64,000 bases of DNA from Bacteroidales bacterium (GTDB lineage: Bacteria; Bacteroidota; Bacteroidia; Bacteroidales; UBA932): NCBI GenBank assembly GCA_017626355.1, contig JAGAIY010000014.1, forward strand, positions 56,289 to 120,288, in the 5' to 3' direction. The position numbers were made by a program, and so were the translations under genes. The notes beneath the pieces were generated by a model that made no database searches, was not told the origin of the DNA, and was given only the letters and a program-made list of their open reading frames with translations. This document shows, in pieces, positions 34,772 through 43,544 of this stretch (position 1 is its first letter; each line of letters opens with the position of its first letter).

Positions 34772-35620
34772 TTAAAACATCATAAATATAGGTGAATCTG
34801 TGTGCTCTGTAGTCAATTCTTGAGACTCTGGAGCTGCTTCAAATGTAGGAAAGTTAGAAATGTTCTGTTTCATTATGCGATGTGCGATAATCGCCTGTTC
34901 AAGTCCGCTTTTACGATCTCCAAGAGCAATGGCAATAACAGCAATCTTAATGATCTTCAAAACTTTCTTTTCGATAGGTAGGAAACGCTCATTATCTCTT
35001 AACTTTTCAAGAATCTCTTCTGCATAGTCTTTGGAGATATAACTTGCGACATCAGTCATCAGAGCAACATTCATGGATCCATTCAAATCAAAGAAATCAC
35101 TCCAGCATTTAGGATAAGCATCAGCTGTAATCTGGTTGTAAATGGCTAGATCCTTGAATTCCTGATATGTGAATATCAGTGAGTCAGACAGTCTTTCAAA
35201 TTGTTCTGTACCCCTCCACGAAAGGCATTCTGGAGCAGTCATAAGGTGATTGATCAGGGCATCTTTGGCTCCATCAAGCTTGCTCTTGATGCTGGCTGTA
35301 AGGGCCTGAACTCTTGCCGGTGATGCTGGAGCCATCTTCTCATTGTTTGTAACGGCAAATCCGGCATCAGTCAGGATCAGATCCATATCAGGAATGTTGA
35401 TAAGGAATCCCTCATAACAGATGACCCTTGTGGCAAGCTTCAGAAGGTGTTCATGTTCGCTGGATTGAGCCTCTAAAGCATCAATCAAATCTTTGCCAAG
35501 AATTTCATTCTGAAGTTTCTCCTGAGCAATCTCCAAAGAGTCGATGAATGGATCCAAGCCTCCCTTCAAAACAACAGAAGGAAGGTGCTTTCTGAAAGTC
35601 ACTAAATCTTTAACAATCAT
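34772..35620 (-). CDS. Head-tail adaptor-like protein (DUF6712-like)
   Basis: 282 residues, mostly helical, MIVKDLVTFRKHLPSVVLKG.... A segment like SCWRGTEQF is a known feature of bacteroidal phage proteins grouped as DUF6712 as I recall; here it reads ECLSWRGTEQFERLSDSL. It lies directly after portal, the usual place of the head-tail adaptor. Assignment is tentative. Confidence 0.6.
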   Translation of the reverse strand: MIVKDLVTFRKHLPSVVLKGGLDPFIDSLEIAQEKLQNEILGKDLIDALEAQSSEHEHLLKLATRVICYEGFLINIPDMDLILTDAGFAVTNNEKMAPASPARVQALTASIKSKLDGAKDALINHLMTAPECLSWRGTEQFERLSDSLIFTYQEFKDLAIYNQITADAYPKCWSDFFDLNGSMNVALMTDVASYISKDYAEEILEKLRDNERFLPIEKKVLKIIKIAVIAIALGDRKSGLEQAIIAHRIMKQNISNFPTFEAAPESQELTTEHTDSPIFMMF

Positions 35621-35622
35621 GG

Positions 35623-36954
35623 CTAGATATTCGTGTTTGTTGATTCCTGTTTACCGGATTTATTCTGATCCAAAGTTGTGAAGATATATTCAGGGATGGT
35701 GATATAAATATCCTTATTCCACTGGTTGTATTGCTTGATAACCTTCAGAACTCTCATGACCCTATCGACAATAGGCTTCATTAGGGCTTGTTTCATCATG
35801 TAGAGCTCTCTGGCATTGGTACCACTGATCGTAGCCGAACTTTTGCCCGGAGTCGCACCAATCAAAGCAGAATGGACTCCCATTGCATAGCAGATAATGT
35901 TAGCTGTTGACTCAGTATCATCAATGTATTCTCCACCCTTCAGATCATTCTTGATAGGAATAATCTCTATCCACTTGTTTTCTGTGGCACCGTTGGCAGT
36001 AGGAGTCATCTCTTTGAGTGTCATGATGGTTTTGTTGGCGTTCTTTTCGCCAGAAAGGAAGTCAGAAAAGGCTTTCTTCTCTTTATCTATTCTTGCCTTT
36101 TTTGCAGCCTTATCATTCATGTCAATACCTTCGTTTTTGCAGATGTCCTCAAAGTATTTAGGTGATACATAGATGATATATTTAACTCCGAGCTGATTCT
36201 TCAGAATGGCTTTCTTCAGTTGTGGTACCATGCAACTATGATCATACCATCCGGAATCAAATATAGAGTACCATTCCGGCCTTGAATAATACGGTTTGCC
36301 CGGTGAAGGCATATATGCCGGATATATCAGTCTTTGTTTGGTAGCTGCTCTGATAGAAAGATCTTCCAAGGTGTTGAATTCATCAAGTACCTGAGTTTTG
36401 ATAATATCCTTAGCCGTTGGATTTTCATCCCATTTGCCACAATAATAGTGAGTGTTGATAGAACCTTTGCTATCCATCATGCTCCATCGAGAAAAGACCG
36501 CCTCTTTATGTCTGATAGTCTTGATTTCTTTGGCAGTTTTATCCGGGATTAACTCCACGAAACTGTTATAGAAATAGATCATGTCGGTCAGCTGCTGGAG
36601 CACGAACAGCGGAATGTCATTTCTTTCAAAGAAATCAAACTCCTTGCCTTCAGTTACCTCTTCATATTCAGAAATTTCACCTTTCTTATTCCTAGCAAGA
36701 ACCTTGATAAGTTTAGGGCCTAAACCAAAGCACAAATCTCTATTGAAACGAAGATTGGTAGAAACAATATCATTCTTGCTTATGTTGGCCAGAAGATGAT
36801 TGGGCAAAAGGTTATCACAGCCCCATGGAGCGATCTTATAAGATCCGACAGTGATTGGATCCATATCGTAATCCAACCGGAAATCTGAAGAAGAATCCAT
36901 CATGAGGATGGATTCAATCTCAGGAAAAAACTGAATGCCTTCTATTACTTCCAT
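35623..36954 (-). CDS. Portal protein
   Basis: 443 residues. The N-terminus (IESILMMDSSSDFRLDYDMD) leads to WGCDNLLPNHLLANISKNDIVS, followed by the helical stem/wing region (LQQLTDMIYFYNSFVELIPD) and AMGVHSALIGATPGKSSATISGTNARELYMMKQALMKP near residue 375, the conserved part of this bacteroidal portal family. The gene lies between terminase and the adaptor. It forms the dodecameric DNA channel at one capsid vertex. Confidence 0.82.
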   Translation of the reverse strand: MEVIEGIQFFPEIESILMMDSSSDFRLDYDMDPITVGSYKIAPWGCDNLLPNHLLANISKNDIVSTNLRFNRDLCFGLGPKLIKVLARNKKGEISEYEEVTEGKEFDFFERNDIPLFVLQQLTDMIYFYNSFVELIPDKTAKEIKTIRHKEAVFSRWSMMDSKGSINTHYYCGKWDENPTAKDIIKTQVLDEFNTLEDLSIRAATKQRLIYPAYMPSPGKPYYSRPEWYSIFDSGWYDHSCMVPQLKKAILKNQLGVKYIIYVSPKYFEDICKNEGIDMNDKAAKKARIDKEKKAFSDFLSGEKNANKTIMTLKEMTPTANGATENKWIEIIPIKNDLKGGEYIDDTESTANIICYAMGVHSALIGATPGKSSATISGTNARELYMMKQALMKPIVDRVMRVLKVIKQYNQWNKDIYITIPEYIFTTLDQNKSGKQESTNTNI

Positions 36955-37178
36955 TATACAGTAACTTCTTCACCGTTAAACTCAATTATGGTCACTCTAT
37001 TGACCGTTCTAATTTCTTTAGATGGGAGCAACATAAGATTTAGAGTCCTACCTTCACCATGAAATGATGTACATGTGCATCTTTCACAGCTGATGATTTC
37101 TCCACTGGTTGCAACCCATTTGATAGAGAACTCTTTCAGGAGTCCAACCATCTCATGAATTTTGCTGATATGTATCAT
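36954..37178 (-). CDS. Small protein between terminase and portal, unknown
   Basis: 74 residues, MIHISKIHEMVGLLKEFSIK..., with two Cys residues spaced C-x2-C (ISCERCTCTSF: Cys at about 29, 32 and 34). It shares its last base with the portal ATG. Possibly a small metal-binding head protein; no family recognised. Confidence 0.55.
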   Translation of the reverse strand: MIHISKIHEMVGLLKEFSIKWVATSGEIISCERCTCTSFHGEGRTLNLMLLPSKEIRTVNRVTIIEFNGEEVTV

Positions 37179-37276
37179 TGACTGTTATATTTTCAACAAA
37201 GTTAAGTTTGAGTGTCATCCGAATGTAGGACAAATCTTTCTTTGGAGTGTCTATTCCCGAAAACGCTCAAAATGCT

Positions 37277-37393
37277 GCATATTACGCATATAGGTGTATC
37301 AAAAATCAGCAAGAATAACCAAAGTTTGCAGGAAGCTCCCAAGCCTTGCCCTATCTGGGGGATGGAAATTGCCTCATGTTTCGCGTAATATGC
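37277..37393 (-). other. Inverted-repeat-bounded noncoding segment
   Basis: GCATATTACGC at 37,277-37,287 and GCGTAATATGC at 37,383-37,393 are a perfect 11-bp inverted repeat, 95 bp apart. It sits in the only sizeable gap (about 220 bp) in the late head-tail run, right after the terminase gene. No ORF with coding character covers it. It may be a structured RNA, a packaging or cos/pac-related element, or an mRNA element. Confidence 0.45.
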
Positions 37394-37397
37394 CGGG

Positions 37398-39011
37398 CTA
37401 TAGTCCGGAGCCAAGACCAGAACCGAAAGCCGAATAAGGATAGAGGACATTGCCAAGGTATAGAGTGTCGAAGGCATCAGTGCCATCGGTTCTATGCTCC
37501 AGCAGATCACTTTCATTTTCCGCTAGCTTTTCACCTCCTTTAGCCTTGTGGAATCCGGATGGGGTGATAGTCGTTTCTGCTAGGTGAATGGCAATAAGAA
37601 GAGCTTCATTGTTTTCTTTGTTGAACATAGGCAAGAGGTGTTTGGCACCTCTGAAGCCATCATTGATGATGCTGTACTTCTCGCTATGTTTCATCGGTTT
37701 ACCAATGAATGTGGTGGTGACAATCCACCCATGCTTATGAAACTGCTCAACAATGACAGAAGCAAAGTCATCATTGCTGACAGCATAGTTGGATCCGAGA
37801 GCCGTTGAATCATAATAGAAAACAACCTCTTTAGAAAGATGTGCCCTATAGTAATGGCAGAAGTCATCTACCAGTTCTCTCAACTTCCTTTCGTATTTAA
37901 CAAAGAAACTCTTCAGAATCTTCAACTTCATACCATCTCTTTGCCCGGCTACAAGCCAATTGATATTTGCGTTATAATCGAAGGCAATAGCGATTGGTGC
38001 TTTCAGATCCAGATCACCATCCAGCAAACATCCGAGATCCTTACCCGGAGAAAGGCTATAACCAATATCCTGTAGTGGTGTGTTATTGTTGGCAATGTAT
38101 GTGTGAAGATTATCCCTGAAATTCGGATAGAAGCCATCGGAAAGCCTTTCAATACGCTTGGAGAGGATAGATGTCTGGAATACTAATGGAGGAAGATCCC
38201 TCTTCATTTGCTTGATGTACTTCAGACCTACTACATCAACATTCTCAAAGGTGCTCCATTCACGATAGAACACAGCATGTGCCCGGAGCTGGTTGATTAA
38301 CTTTTCCAGTCCAGACAATTTCCACTCTTTCTCTTTACCTTCTGGCCATGTGGTGTACACATGCCATCTTTCGTATAGCAAGCCCTTTATTGCATCTATG
38401 AGATCAGGAGTGGCTTTCTCTCTGTAATTAAGTAACCATCTTGCAGATTTGAGCACCGGCATATCACTGACAAAGAGAATTGAATGGTGCCAAGGGCACT
38501 CAGAAAAATATCTCCGAGTTCCACCATTGGCCGGGAATGTTTCATCCTTCAGCTTCTCAAAGTTCAATCCCTTGGCTTCATCACCGATAAGCCAATCTAG
38601 AGTCATGGAGTTTGAACCCAGTTTTACATCTTGTGATATGATGATCATCTGAGCTCCGTTATAGAAGGAGACAACATCATCATGGTTATTCAATGGAATC
38701 AGAGGCTTCTTATAGCCCAATTTCGGGCTAGGCTTTTTCCCGATCACATAGTGAATACCCTCGTACCAACCGAATTCGGCTAGACCGGATAATGCAGCAG
38801 GAAGTGTTCTGGTGTTAGCTTGCTTGTAAGAACTGGCTATGAATGCTCCGGTAGAACCAGGCATGAATTCAACATTACGCTTAATCCTGAGGCTGACAAT
38901 ACCAAAGGATTTGCCGAATCGCCTTCCACAGATGTCAACCTCTGTGTGTGCACCAACGATCATAGCCTCTAGTTGGGCTTTATTAAGGTATTTTTTGACA
39001 CTATTGTTCAT
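37398..39011 (-). CDS. Terminase large subunit
   Basis: 537 residues. ATPase: Walker A CGRRFGKSFG (residues 28-37), Walker B WLIGDEA near residue 140. Nuclease: IAFDYNANINWL (about 345) carries the first metal-binding Asp; VVFYYDSTALGSNYAV and the C-terminal HRTDGTDAFD give further RNase-H-fold acidic residues. It cuts and pumps phage DNA into procapsids. The first 11 bp overlap the upstream small-subunit gene. The C-terminus (AFGSGLGSGL) is Gly/Ser-rich. Confidence 0.9.
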   Translation of the reverse strand: MNNSVKKYLNKAQLEAMIVGAHTEVDICGRRFGKSFGIVSLRIKRNVEFMPGSTGAFIASSYKQANTRTLPAALSGLAEFGWYEGIHYVIGKKPSPKLGYKKPLIPLNNHDDVVSFYNGAQMIIISQDVKLGSNSMTLDWLIGDEAKGLNFEKLKDETFPANGGTRRYFSECPWHHSILFVSDMPVLKSARWLLNYREKATPDLIDAIKGLLYERWHVYTTWPEGKEKEWKLSGLEKLINQLRAHAVFYREWSTFENVDVVGLKYIKQMKRDLPPLVFQTSILSKRIERLSDGFYPNFRDNLHTYIANNNTPLQDIGYSLSPGKDLGCLLDGDLDLKAPIAIAFDYNANINWLVAGQRDGMKLKILKSFFVKYERKLRELVDDFCHYYRAHLSKEVVFYYDSTALGSNYAVSNDDFASVIVEQFHKHGWIVTTTFIGKPMKHSEKYSIINDGFRGAKHLLPMFNKENNEALLIAIHLAETTITPSGFHKAKGGEKLAENESDLLEHRTDGTDAFDTLYLGNVLYPYSAFGSGLGSGL

Positions 39012-39564
39012 CTGGTAATCCGTCTATTTCCTGAAGGTATTTCGCTAGAAGTTTACGGCTCTTTTCTACGATATTCGGTTCTGGCTCGATGTCAACAATC
39101 CTAGGATCTGTAGAGAATGAATAGTCTTTCGGTTTAAGATCATCCCATGGCAATTCTTCTCCTTCTGGTTCATCCAGTTGATTGACCTTCACCATGGTAG
39201 CAGCAATCTTTTCAAGGGCCTTGGCTTTCTTATCATTGCCGGCCATGGCAGCAGCTGCTGCTAACTCCAATATATGATTTGCTTTGTAGCGGATAAATTC
39301 TTTATCTGACCTCTGAACCAGCCCAAAGATAACCTTGATAACAGCAATGTCATTATAGGCCTGTGCCCTTCCTATCTGATAACGGCTCATGATGTAATCA
39401 CGCATCTGGCCATCAGTAAGAAGAGGATTGGATAACCAGTGAGCATAGGCTTCTTTCAACCTGTCAAGTCGAATCTGTTCCTGTACAGGTAGCTTCAAAG
39501 AAGGATTGATCAATGATTCAGAATAAAGATCCAGAATGTCTCGATTAGGATTCTTTTTAGCCAT
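39001..39564 (-). CDS. Terminase small subunit, putative
   Basis: 187 residues, largely helical, MAKKNPNRDILDLYSESLIN.... QMRDYIMSRYQIGRAQAYNDIAVIK looks like the helix-turn-helix DNA-binding part, and AAAAAMAGNDKKAKALEKIAATMVKV the oligomerisation helices. It sits immediately upstream of the large subunit with 11 bp overlap. Call from context and architecture. Confidence 0.75.
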   Translation of the reverse strand: MAKKNPNRDILDLYSESLINPSLKLPVQEQIRLDRLKEAYAHWLSNPLLTDGQMRDYIMSRYQIGRAQAYNDIAVIKVIFGLVQRSDKEFIRYKANHILELAAAAAMAGNDKKAKALEKIAATMVKVNQLDEPEGEELPWDDLKPKDYSFSTDPRIVDIEPEPNIVEKSRKLLAKYLQEIDGLPDEQ

Positions 39565-39868
39565 GGCATCCTAGCTCCTCCTCCAGCTGTTCCTGATTCC
39601 ACTTCTCAATAAGGTTGATAGCCCATTCACAGCCCTTTTCCGCTGAATCTCTTACCTTCATTCGATATTTCTCTTGGCTTTCCAGTTTTCCGGAATAATA
39701 AGCCATAGAGACATCATCATTCGGATTGGCTACCCTTCTTCTCAATTCATCTACAGGAATCATCATAATGATAGCAATCTGTGATATAGTATATCTCAAT
39801 GAAGATAGGTGCTTTATCTGCTGAAGGGCTTCATCAGATAATAGTATTATGGTGTTGTCTTCTATCAT
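39557..39868 (-). CDS. Small helical phage protein, possible HTH
   Basis: 103 residues, with SDEALQQIKHLSSLRYTISQ and IAIIMMIPVDELRRRVAN forming an HTH-like pattern (region I-A-x5-V-D-E-L-R). First gene after a strong leftward terminator and 8 bp overlap with the small terminase. It may assist packaging-site recognition. Unknown family. Confidence 0.6.
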   Translation of the reverse strand: MIEDNTIILLSDEALQQIKHLSSLRYTISQIAIIMMIPVDELRRRVANPNDDVSMAYYSGKLESQEKYRMKVRDSAEKGCEWAINLIEKWNQEQLEEELGCHG

Positions 39869-39879
39869 ATCATTCTATA

Positions 39880-39913
39880 TAAAAACAAAAGTAGCCAACC
39901 GGGGCTGGCTACT
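39880..39913 (-). terminator. Leftward rho-independent terminator
   Basis: Minus strand: AGTAGCCA-GCCCCGGT-TGGCTACT (8-bp stem, 39,890-39,913) followed by TTTGTTTTTA. It lies between the 240-residue protein gene and the small helical gene before the terminase genes, splitting the head genes from the packaging/tail unit. Partial read-through or anti-termination is implied, because no strong promoter was found just below it. Confidence 0.75.
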
Positions 39914-39934
39914 TAGGACACACTTAAAAATGGC

Positions 39935-40657
39935 TTACAAAATGTTGAGTGCCCTCAGTTTTTCTGCTACTGCATCTTTGATTATGCAGCCATGATCCAG
40001 AAGAGCCTTGACACGGATTTTGAGCTGTTCAATATCCTCAGGAGTCAAGTTCTCCTTCTTCAATTTCTTGGAGATATAAGATCTTACAGTTGTCTCTTTG
40101 AATGCAGTAGTTACTGTTTGCTGAGTCTGTTCCAAGAGGAACTTATCTATAGTGGCCCATCCGTTTCTGATTCTATCTTCAGTTTCAAGGATCTTGGCAC
40201 GAAGTTGAGCCCTATCTTCATCAGTAGTGGCCATCTTCATCTTCTCATGATAAGCCCTTCTTAACTTGAAATCACCAGCGATATCATCATATACCTTCTG
40301 AAGATCTTCTGGAAGATCGCTTCTTCTAGTCTTTCTGTCATCAAAAGTCCTGAAAGTGATAGTTGAAGTATCAGCTGGTTCAGAAGTCTCCTGCTGAATT
40401 GGTGCTGATGGCATGGCAGCGACAACAGCATCTACAGGTCTATTGTATTTGATTATGAGTTCCTCTGTTTTGGCATTAGCCTTCAGATTTGGGAATCCGT
40501 TCAGTTTTTTCAGATTGTAGATAAGCCTTTCCATGTCCTTCTTTCGGCCAATCCAACTGATCAGGCTCTCATTCTTGGAGTACTTACAAAACAGGGCAAA
40601 ACCCTCGTTAAAATCGAGGATTTCGCCTGTTAGGTATTTCTGTATCTCTTGGTTCAT
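39935..40657 (-). CDS. Structural-region protein, unknown
   Basis: 240 residues from the ATG at 40,657 (MNQEIQKYLTGEIL); an earlier ATG at 40,696 would overlap the upstream gene by 37 bp. The first part (LISWIGRKKDMERLIYNLKK) and a helical region from about 100 (RSDLPEDLQKVYDDIAGDF) suggest a scaffold-like or connector protein. No recognised family. Confidence 0.55.
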   Translation of the reverse strand: MNQEIQKYLTGEILDFNEGFALFCKYSKNESLISWIGRKKDMERLIYNLKKLNGFPNLKANAKTEELIIKYNRPVDAVVAAMPSAPIQQETSEPADTSTITFRTFDDRKTRRSDLPEDLQKVYDDIAGDFKLRRAYHEKMKMATTDEDRAQLRAKILETEDRIRNGWATIDKFLLEQTQQTVTTAFKETTVRSYISKKLKKENLTPEDIEQLKIRVKALLDHGCIIKDAVAEKLRALNIL

Positions 40658-40659
40658 GA

Positions 40660-41238
40660 TCAACCGGCTTTCGGTGTGAATTCGCCAGTGGCACAATCCA
40701 ATTCACCATCACTGGTAACAATCTTTCCTTTGTAGATAGGAAGCGGAGTTACATCCGGGCATTCCACGGTGAATGTAATACCCTTTGCAGATCCGGCTGC
40801 ATCTCCGGTATCTCCAGCAGGAGATGTGGTCGTGCGATAGTCCTGATGGCCGAGGACATGATAACGGCCAGCAGACTTGGCAATATAAACATAATCATCA
40901 TTGGCAGCAGTCTTGCTGAAGCCAAGAGCCTCAGAAGTGAGATCAGGGAATGAGAATGTTCCTGAATTTGTGAACATCTTGCAGTCGATTTCGCCTGTAG
41001 GCTGGAAAGTCAACTTGCCTTTTCCCTGTGTAGAATAAAACTTATCGAACACTTTACCATCCACCAATACGAAATCTCCGGTGTATTCAGATAAGTCGGC
41101 AACTTTGCCTTCAGCTTCATGGTCATCCTCAATGGTCGGCCATGACTTGATATGCTTCTTGGCAATTCTGAAGATTGTTGAGCCGATTCCGGATGGATTG
41201 ACACAACCAATCTTGAAATCAAGGTTTCCTAATTCCAT
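40660..41238 (-). CDS. Major tail tube-like protein, putative
   Basis: 192 residues, beta-rich, MELGNLDFKIGCVNPSGIGS..., with GKVFDKFYSTQGKGKLTFQPTG and GHQDYRTTTSPAGDTGDAAG. The pattern of a compact beta barrel, the location just after the capsid gene and the length suggest a tail tube or decoration protein. No tail sheath gene is present. Confidence 0.6.
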   Translation of the reverse strand: MELGNLDFKIGCVNPSGIGSTIFRIAKKHIKSWPTIEDDHEAEGKVADLSEYTGDFVLVDGKVFDKFYSTQGKGKLTFQPTGEIDCKMFTNSGTFSFPDLTSEALGFSKTAANDDYVYIAKSAGRYHVLGHQDYRTTTSPAGDTGDAAGSAKGITFTVECPDVTPLPIYKGKIVTSDGELDCATGEFTPKAG

Positions 41239-41257
41239 AGTGCTCAGGTTTTACGGA

Positions 41258-42214
41258 TTAAGCAGCAGCCTGTTTTGCAACCATCAGATGCTCAGGTGCA
41301 ACAGATTCAAAGTTCACTCCGAAATACATACACATGAAGAACTGGAGTGCCTTAGGATTATCACACTCACGGATCTTCACCTTCTCCATCGAAGACTTCT
41401 GATCACAACCTACCAGCATATTTGGCTTGGTAGAAAGATAGATGTAATTGGAACCTTTCATACCGGCAAGAGCAACCAGCTGACAAGGATTTTCATCTGT
41501 TCCATGGAGTATATTCTTGTTGTAGGTGGTATTGTAAACAACCGCACCAAATTCAGCAAGGCACCACTTTTCATACATGCTCTTGATGGTCTTAGGAAGA
41601 TACATTCTAAGTTCTTCAGCCTCCTGAAGCTCTTCAGATGCACTTTCATAGATGCTCTTCAGAACATCACCCACATTAGCCTCTGTGATTTTCTCGACAT
41701 CAATGTAGTTGCCCTTTCCAGCAGCGATGTTTCCATCTGTAATTTCCTTGGCAGCGATAGTGTCGAATCCGTTGAATAGGTCGGTTGTCTTTGTGCCCTT
41801 ATCATTACGCACTCCGGAGAAGATTGCCATAGCAAGTTTCTTGGCAATTCTCTTTGCCATGGCAAGAGAAAGCTTCTTGACAACATCGGCTTCCTTCCTT
41901 TCGGTAAGATCCTCGAACTGTTCACCATAGACAGTCGCAAACAACTGATATGGATCAAACTCTTCCACCACATCACCAAGGTATGTAGTGAGAGTTCTGG
42001 CGGTGAACTTTGAAGAGTCCGTTTCACCCTTCTCGCTCTTGTATGGCCTAAGTTCAGCATCGCTGTCTGCTGTTCCTACTGTTTCATCACCACGAATACC
42101 CTTCCTGAGAGTCATGTGGTTAAGTACTGTTGCCATCAATGCAGCGATTGGCATCAGCAGCACCTCTTTGCGAAATTTCGCACCAGAGTTTACAAGAATT
42201 GCATCTAATTGCAT
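41258..42214 (-). CDS. Major capsid protein
   Basis: 318 residues. Visible are VEEFDPYQLFATVYGEQFED, AMAKRIAKKLAMAIFSGVRN and FMCMYFGVNFESVAPEHLMV at the C-terminus, typical of a bacteroidal HK97-fold major capsid. Its position after the protease-scaffold gene supports this. It starts MQLDAILVNSGAKFRKEVLLM; a shorter start at MPIAAL is possible. Confidence 0.8.
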   Translation of the reverse strand: MQLDAILVNSGAKFRKEVLLMPIAALMATVLNHMTLRKGIRGDETVGTADSDAELRPYKSEKGETDSSKFTARTLTTYLGDVVEEFDPYQLFATVYGEQFEDLTERKEADVVKKLSLAMAKRIAKKLAMAIFSGVRNDKGTKTTDLFNGFDTIAAKEITDGNIAAGKGNYIDVEKITEANVGDVLKSIYESASEELQEAEELRMYLPKTIKSMYEKWCLAEFGAVVYNTTYNKNILHGTDENPCQLVALAGMKGSNYIYLSTKPNMLVGCDQKSSMEKVKIRECDNPKALQFFMCMYFGVNFESVAPEHLMVAKQAAA

Positions 42215-42233
42215 AATCTATAAGTTTTAATTG

Positions 42234-42629
42234 TTAATTGTTTGCAAGAAATTCCTGACAAGCAGCAAGAGCCTCTTCGTAGGTCTGAGCAGGCTTGTAG
42301 TCATCATTTTTTACTCCAGCAGGATCTTTCGTTACCTCGACTTCAGCCGGTTGTTCTTCATCCTGTCTGGCCAGAGCAGCCTGAAGTGAATTCTCCAGCT
42401 CTGTAATTCGAGCATCACGCTGGGCAATAGTTGCATCTCTTTCAGATACCTGCTGATTGAGATTGTCAATAGTAGTCTGGAGCTCTGTAGCGTTGGCTCC
42501 AGCAGCAAGTGCAGCTTCAATGTCAGTAAGCTGGCACTCCTGAAGATGGGCTGAGCCATCTTCATCACAGACAAGCCCGGTTAGAGTGGGGATGGCTGTC
42601 AAGTTTGGATAAAGATTGTTCTGTTCCAT
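42234..42629 (-). CDS. Possible nested scaffold protein (internal start)
   Basis: An in-frame ATG at 42,629 (MEQNNLYPNLTAIPTL) follows an AT-rich leader (aataaacaaacaATG) like the starts of other genes here. It would give the 131-residue scaffold alone, as lambda Nu3 is made from within C. The sequence has coiled-coil character (NLNQQVSERDATIAQRDARI). Confidence 0.4.
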   Translation of the reverse strand: MEQNNLYPNLTAIPTLTGLVCDEDGSAHLQECQLTDIEAALAAGANATELQTTIDNLNQQVSERDATIAQRDARITELENSLQAALARQDEEQPAEVEVTKDPAGVKNDDYKPAQTYEEALAACQEFLANN

Positions 42630-43487
42630 TGTTTGTTTATTAGGATTTGCAGCATCATGAAGTGTGATAACCGCATTGACCGCATCATCGAATGTACCGA
42701 TGGAATCAATGAGAGTTCCAACCACATCTTTAGCGAAATAAGTTTTTCCTGTAAGCTGGTCATCAGTTACGGATGGCCTGTTTGCCTTCATATCATTGAT
42801 GAATTGCTCACTGAGAGGATTCAGAAGATTTTCCTTTATGATCTGAGCATTTCCTTCCAATGCAGCTTCATAATCAGCATTCTTTTCAGTAGATGAATCG
42901 GCATATATTCGGGCCTTGATATATCCATCCTTGCTTTTATAGAACTGTGAATATCCTGACAGTTCAATCATGGTACCGATGCAACCGATACGATCCATTG
43001 GCTGGTGTGCAATGATCTTATCAGTATATGAGATTGCATAGATGCATGCAGATGCAGCCATGCCGTCAACCCATGCAACTATCGGCTTTGTCAGTTGTGT
43101 AATAGCATCGGTAAGTTCTGGTACCGAATTAGCATTGCCACCTCCGGAATCAGCAATGATGATATGACCGATGATCGAAGGATCCTGATCAGCACGAAGA
43201 AGTTCCTGACCAATCTTTCTGGTACCGGGATCGCCACATGAATTATGCTTCAGCATGGTACCTTTCAGATAGGTAACATATATTGCTTCTTCTGTCTGGC
43301 TGTTTACCTCTCTTGTATTGCCGATACGATAGTCAGAACACATCACACGGTAAGGCTCAGATGATTCCTTGATTTCCTCTATCTGGCCTTGTAGCACACC
43401 CCTTAAAAGAGGCAAAGAAACAGAGGCTGCTTCAGGTGAAATCATCCAAGCACCTCTGAGATTTTGTGTTAAATTCGATAAAACCAT
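42234..43487 (-). CDS. S49-type (SppA/lambda-C-like) capsid maturation protease with scaffold domain
   Basis: 417 residues. Residues 1 to about 275 form an SppA-like S49 peptidase: GHIIIADSGGGNANSVPEL (oxyanion/glycine motif), WVDGMAASACIYAISYTDKI (Ser nucleophile in MAASAC) and GCIGTMIELSGYSQFY. From about residue 287 (MEQNNLYPNLT) to the end a coiled-coil, Ala/Glu-rich segment resembles a scaffold, as lambda gpC/Nu3 does. The protease would process the scaffold and head after assembly. It lies directly before the major capsid gene. Confidence 0.85.
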   Translation of the reverse strand: MVLSNLTQNLRGAWMISPEAASVSLPLLRGVLQGQIEEIKESSEPYRVMCSDYRIGNTREVNSQTEEAIYVTYLKGTMLKHNSCGDPGTRKIGQELLRADQDPSIIGHIIIADSGGGNANSVPELTDAITQLTKPIVAWVDGMAASACIYAISYTDKIIAHQPMDRIGCIGTMIELSGYSQFYKSKDGYIKARIYADSSTEKNADYEAALEGNAQIIKENLLNPLSEQFINDMKANRPSVTDDQLTGKTYFAKDVVGTLIDSIGTFDDAVNAVITLHDAANPNKQTMEQNNLYPNLTAIPTLTGLVCDEDGSAHLQECQLTDIEAALAAGANATELQTTIDNLNQQVSERDATIAQRDARITELENSLQAALARQDEEQPAEVEVTKDPAGVKNDDYKPAQTYEEALAACQEFLANN

Positions 43488-43544
43488 TCGTGTAAACTAT
43501 TACAAGCACAAAGTTATGAGCCTATATCCGCTAAAATGGGGACA

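Noticed and set aside
37380-37460. Gly/Ser-rich end of the terminase gene and flanking sequence looked a little like another VR
   Set aside because: Only a 9-bp match to other sites and no alignment to TR; differences are not limited to adenines.
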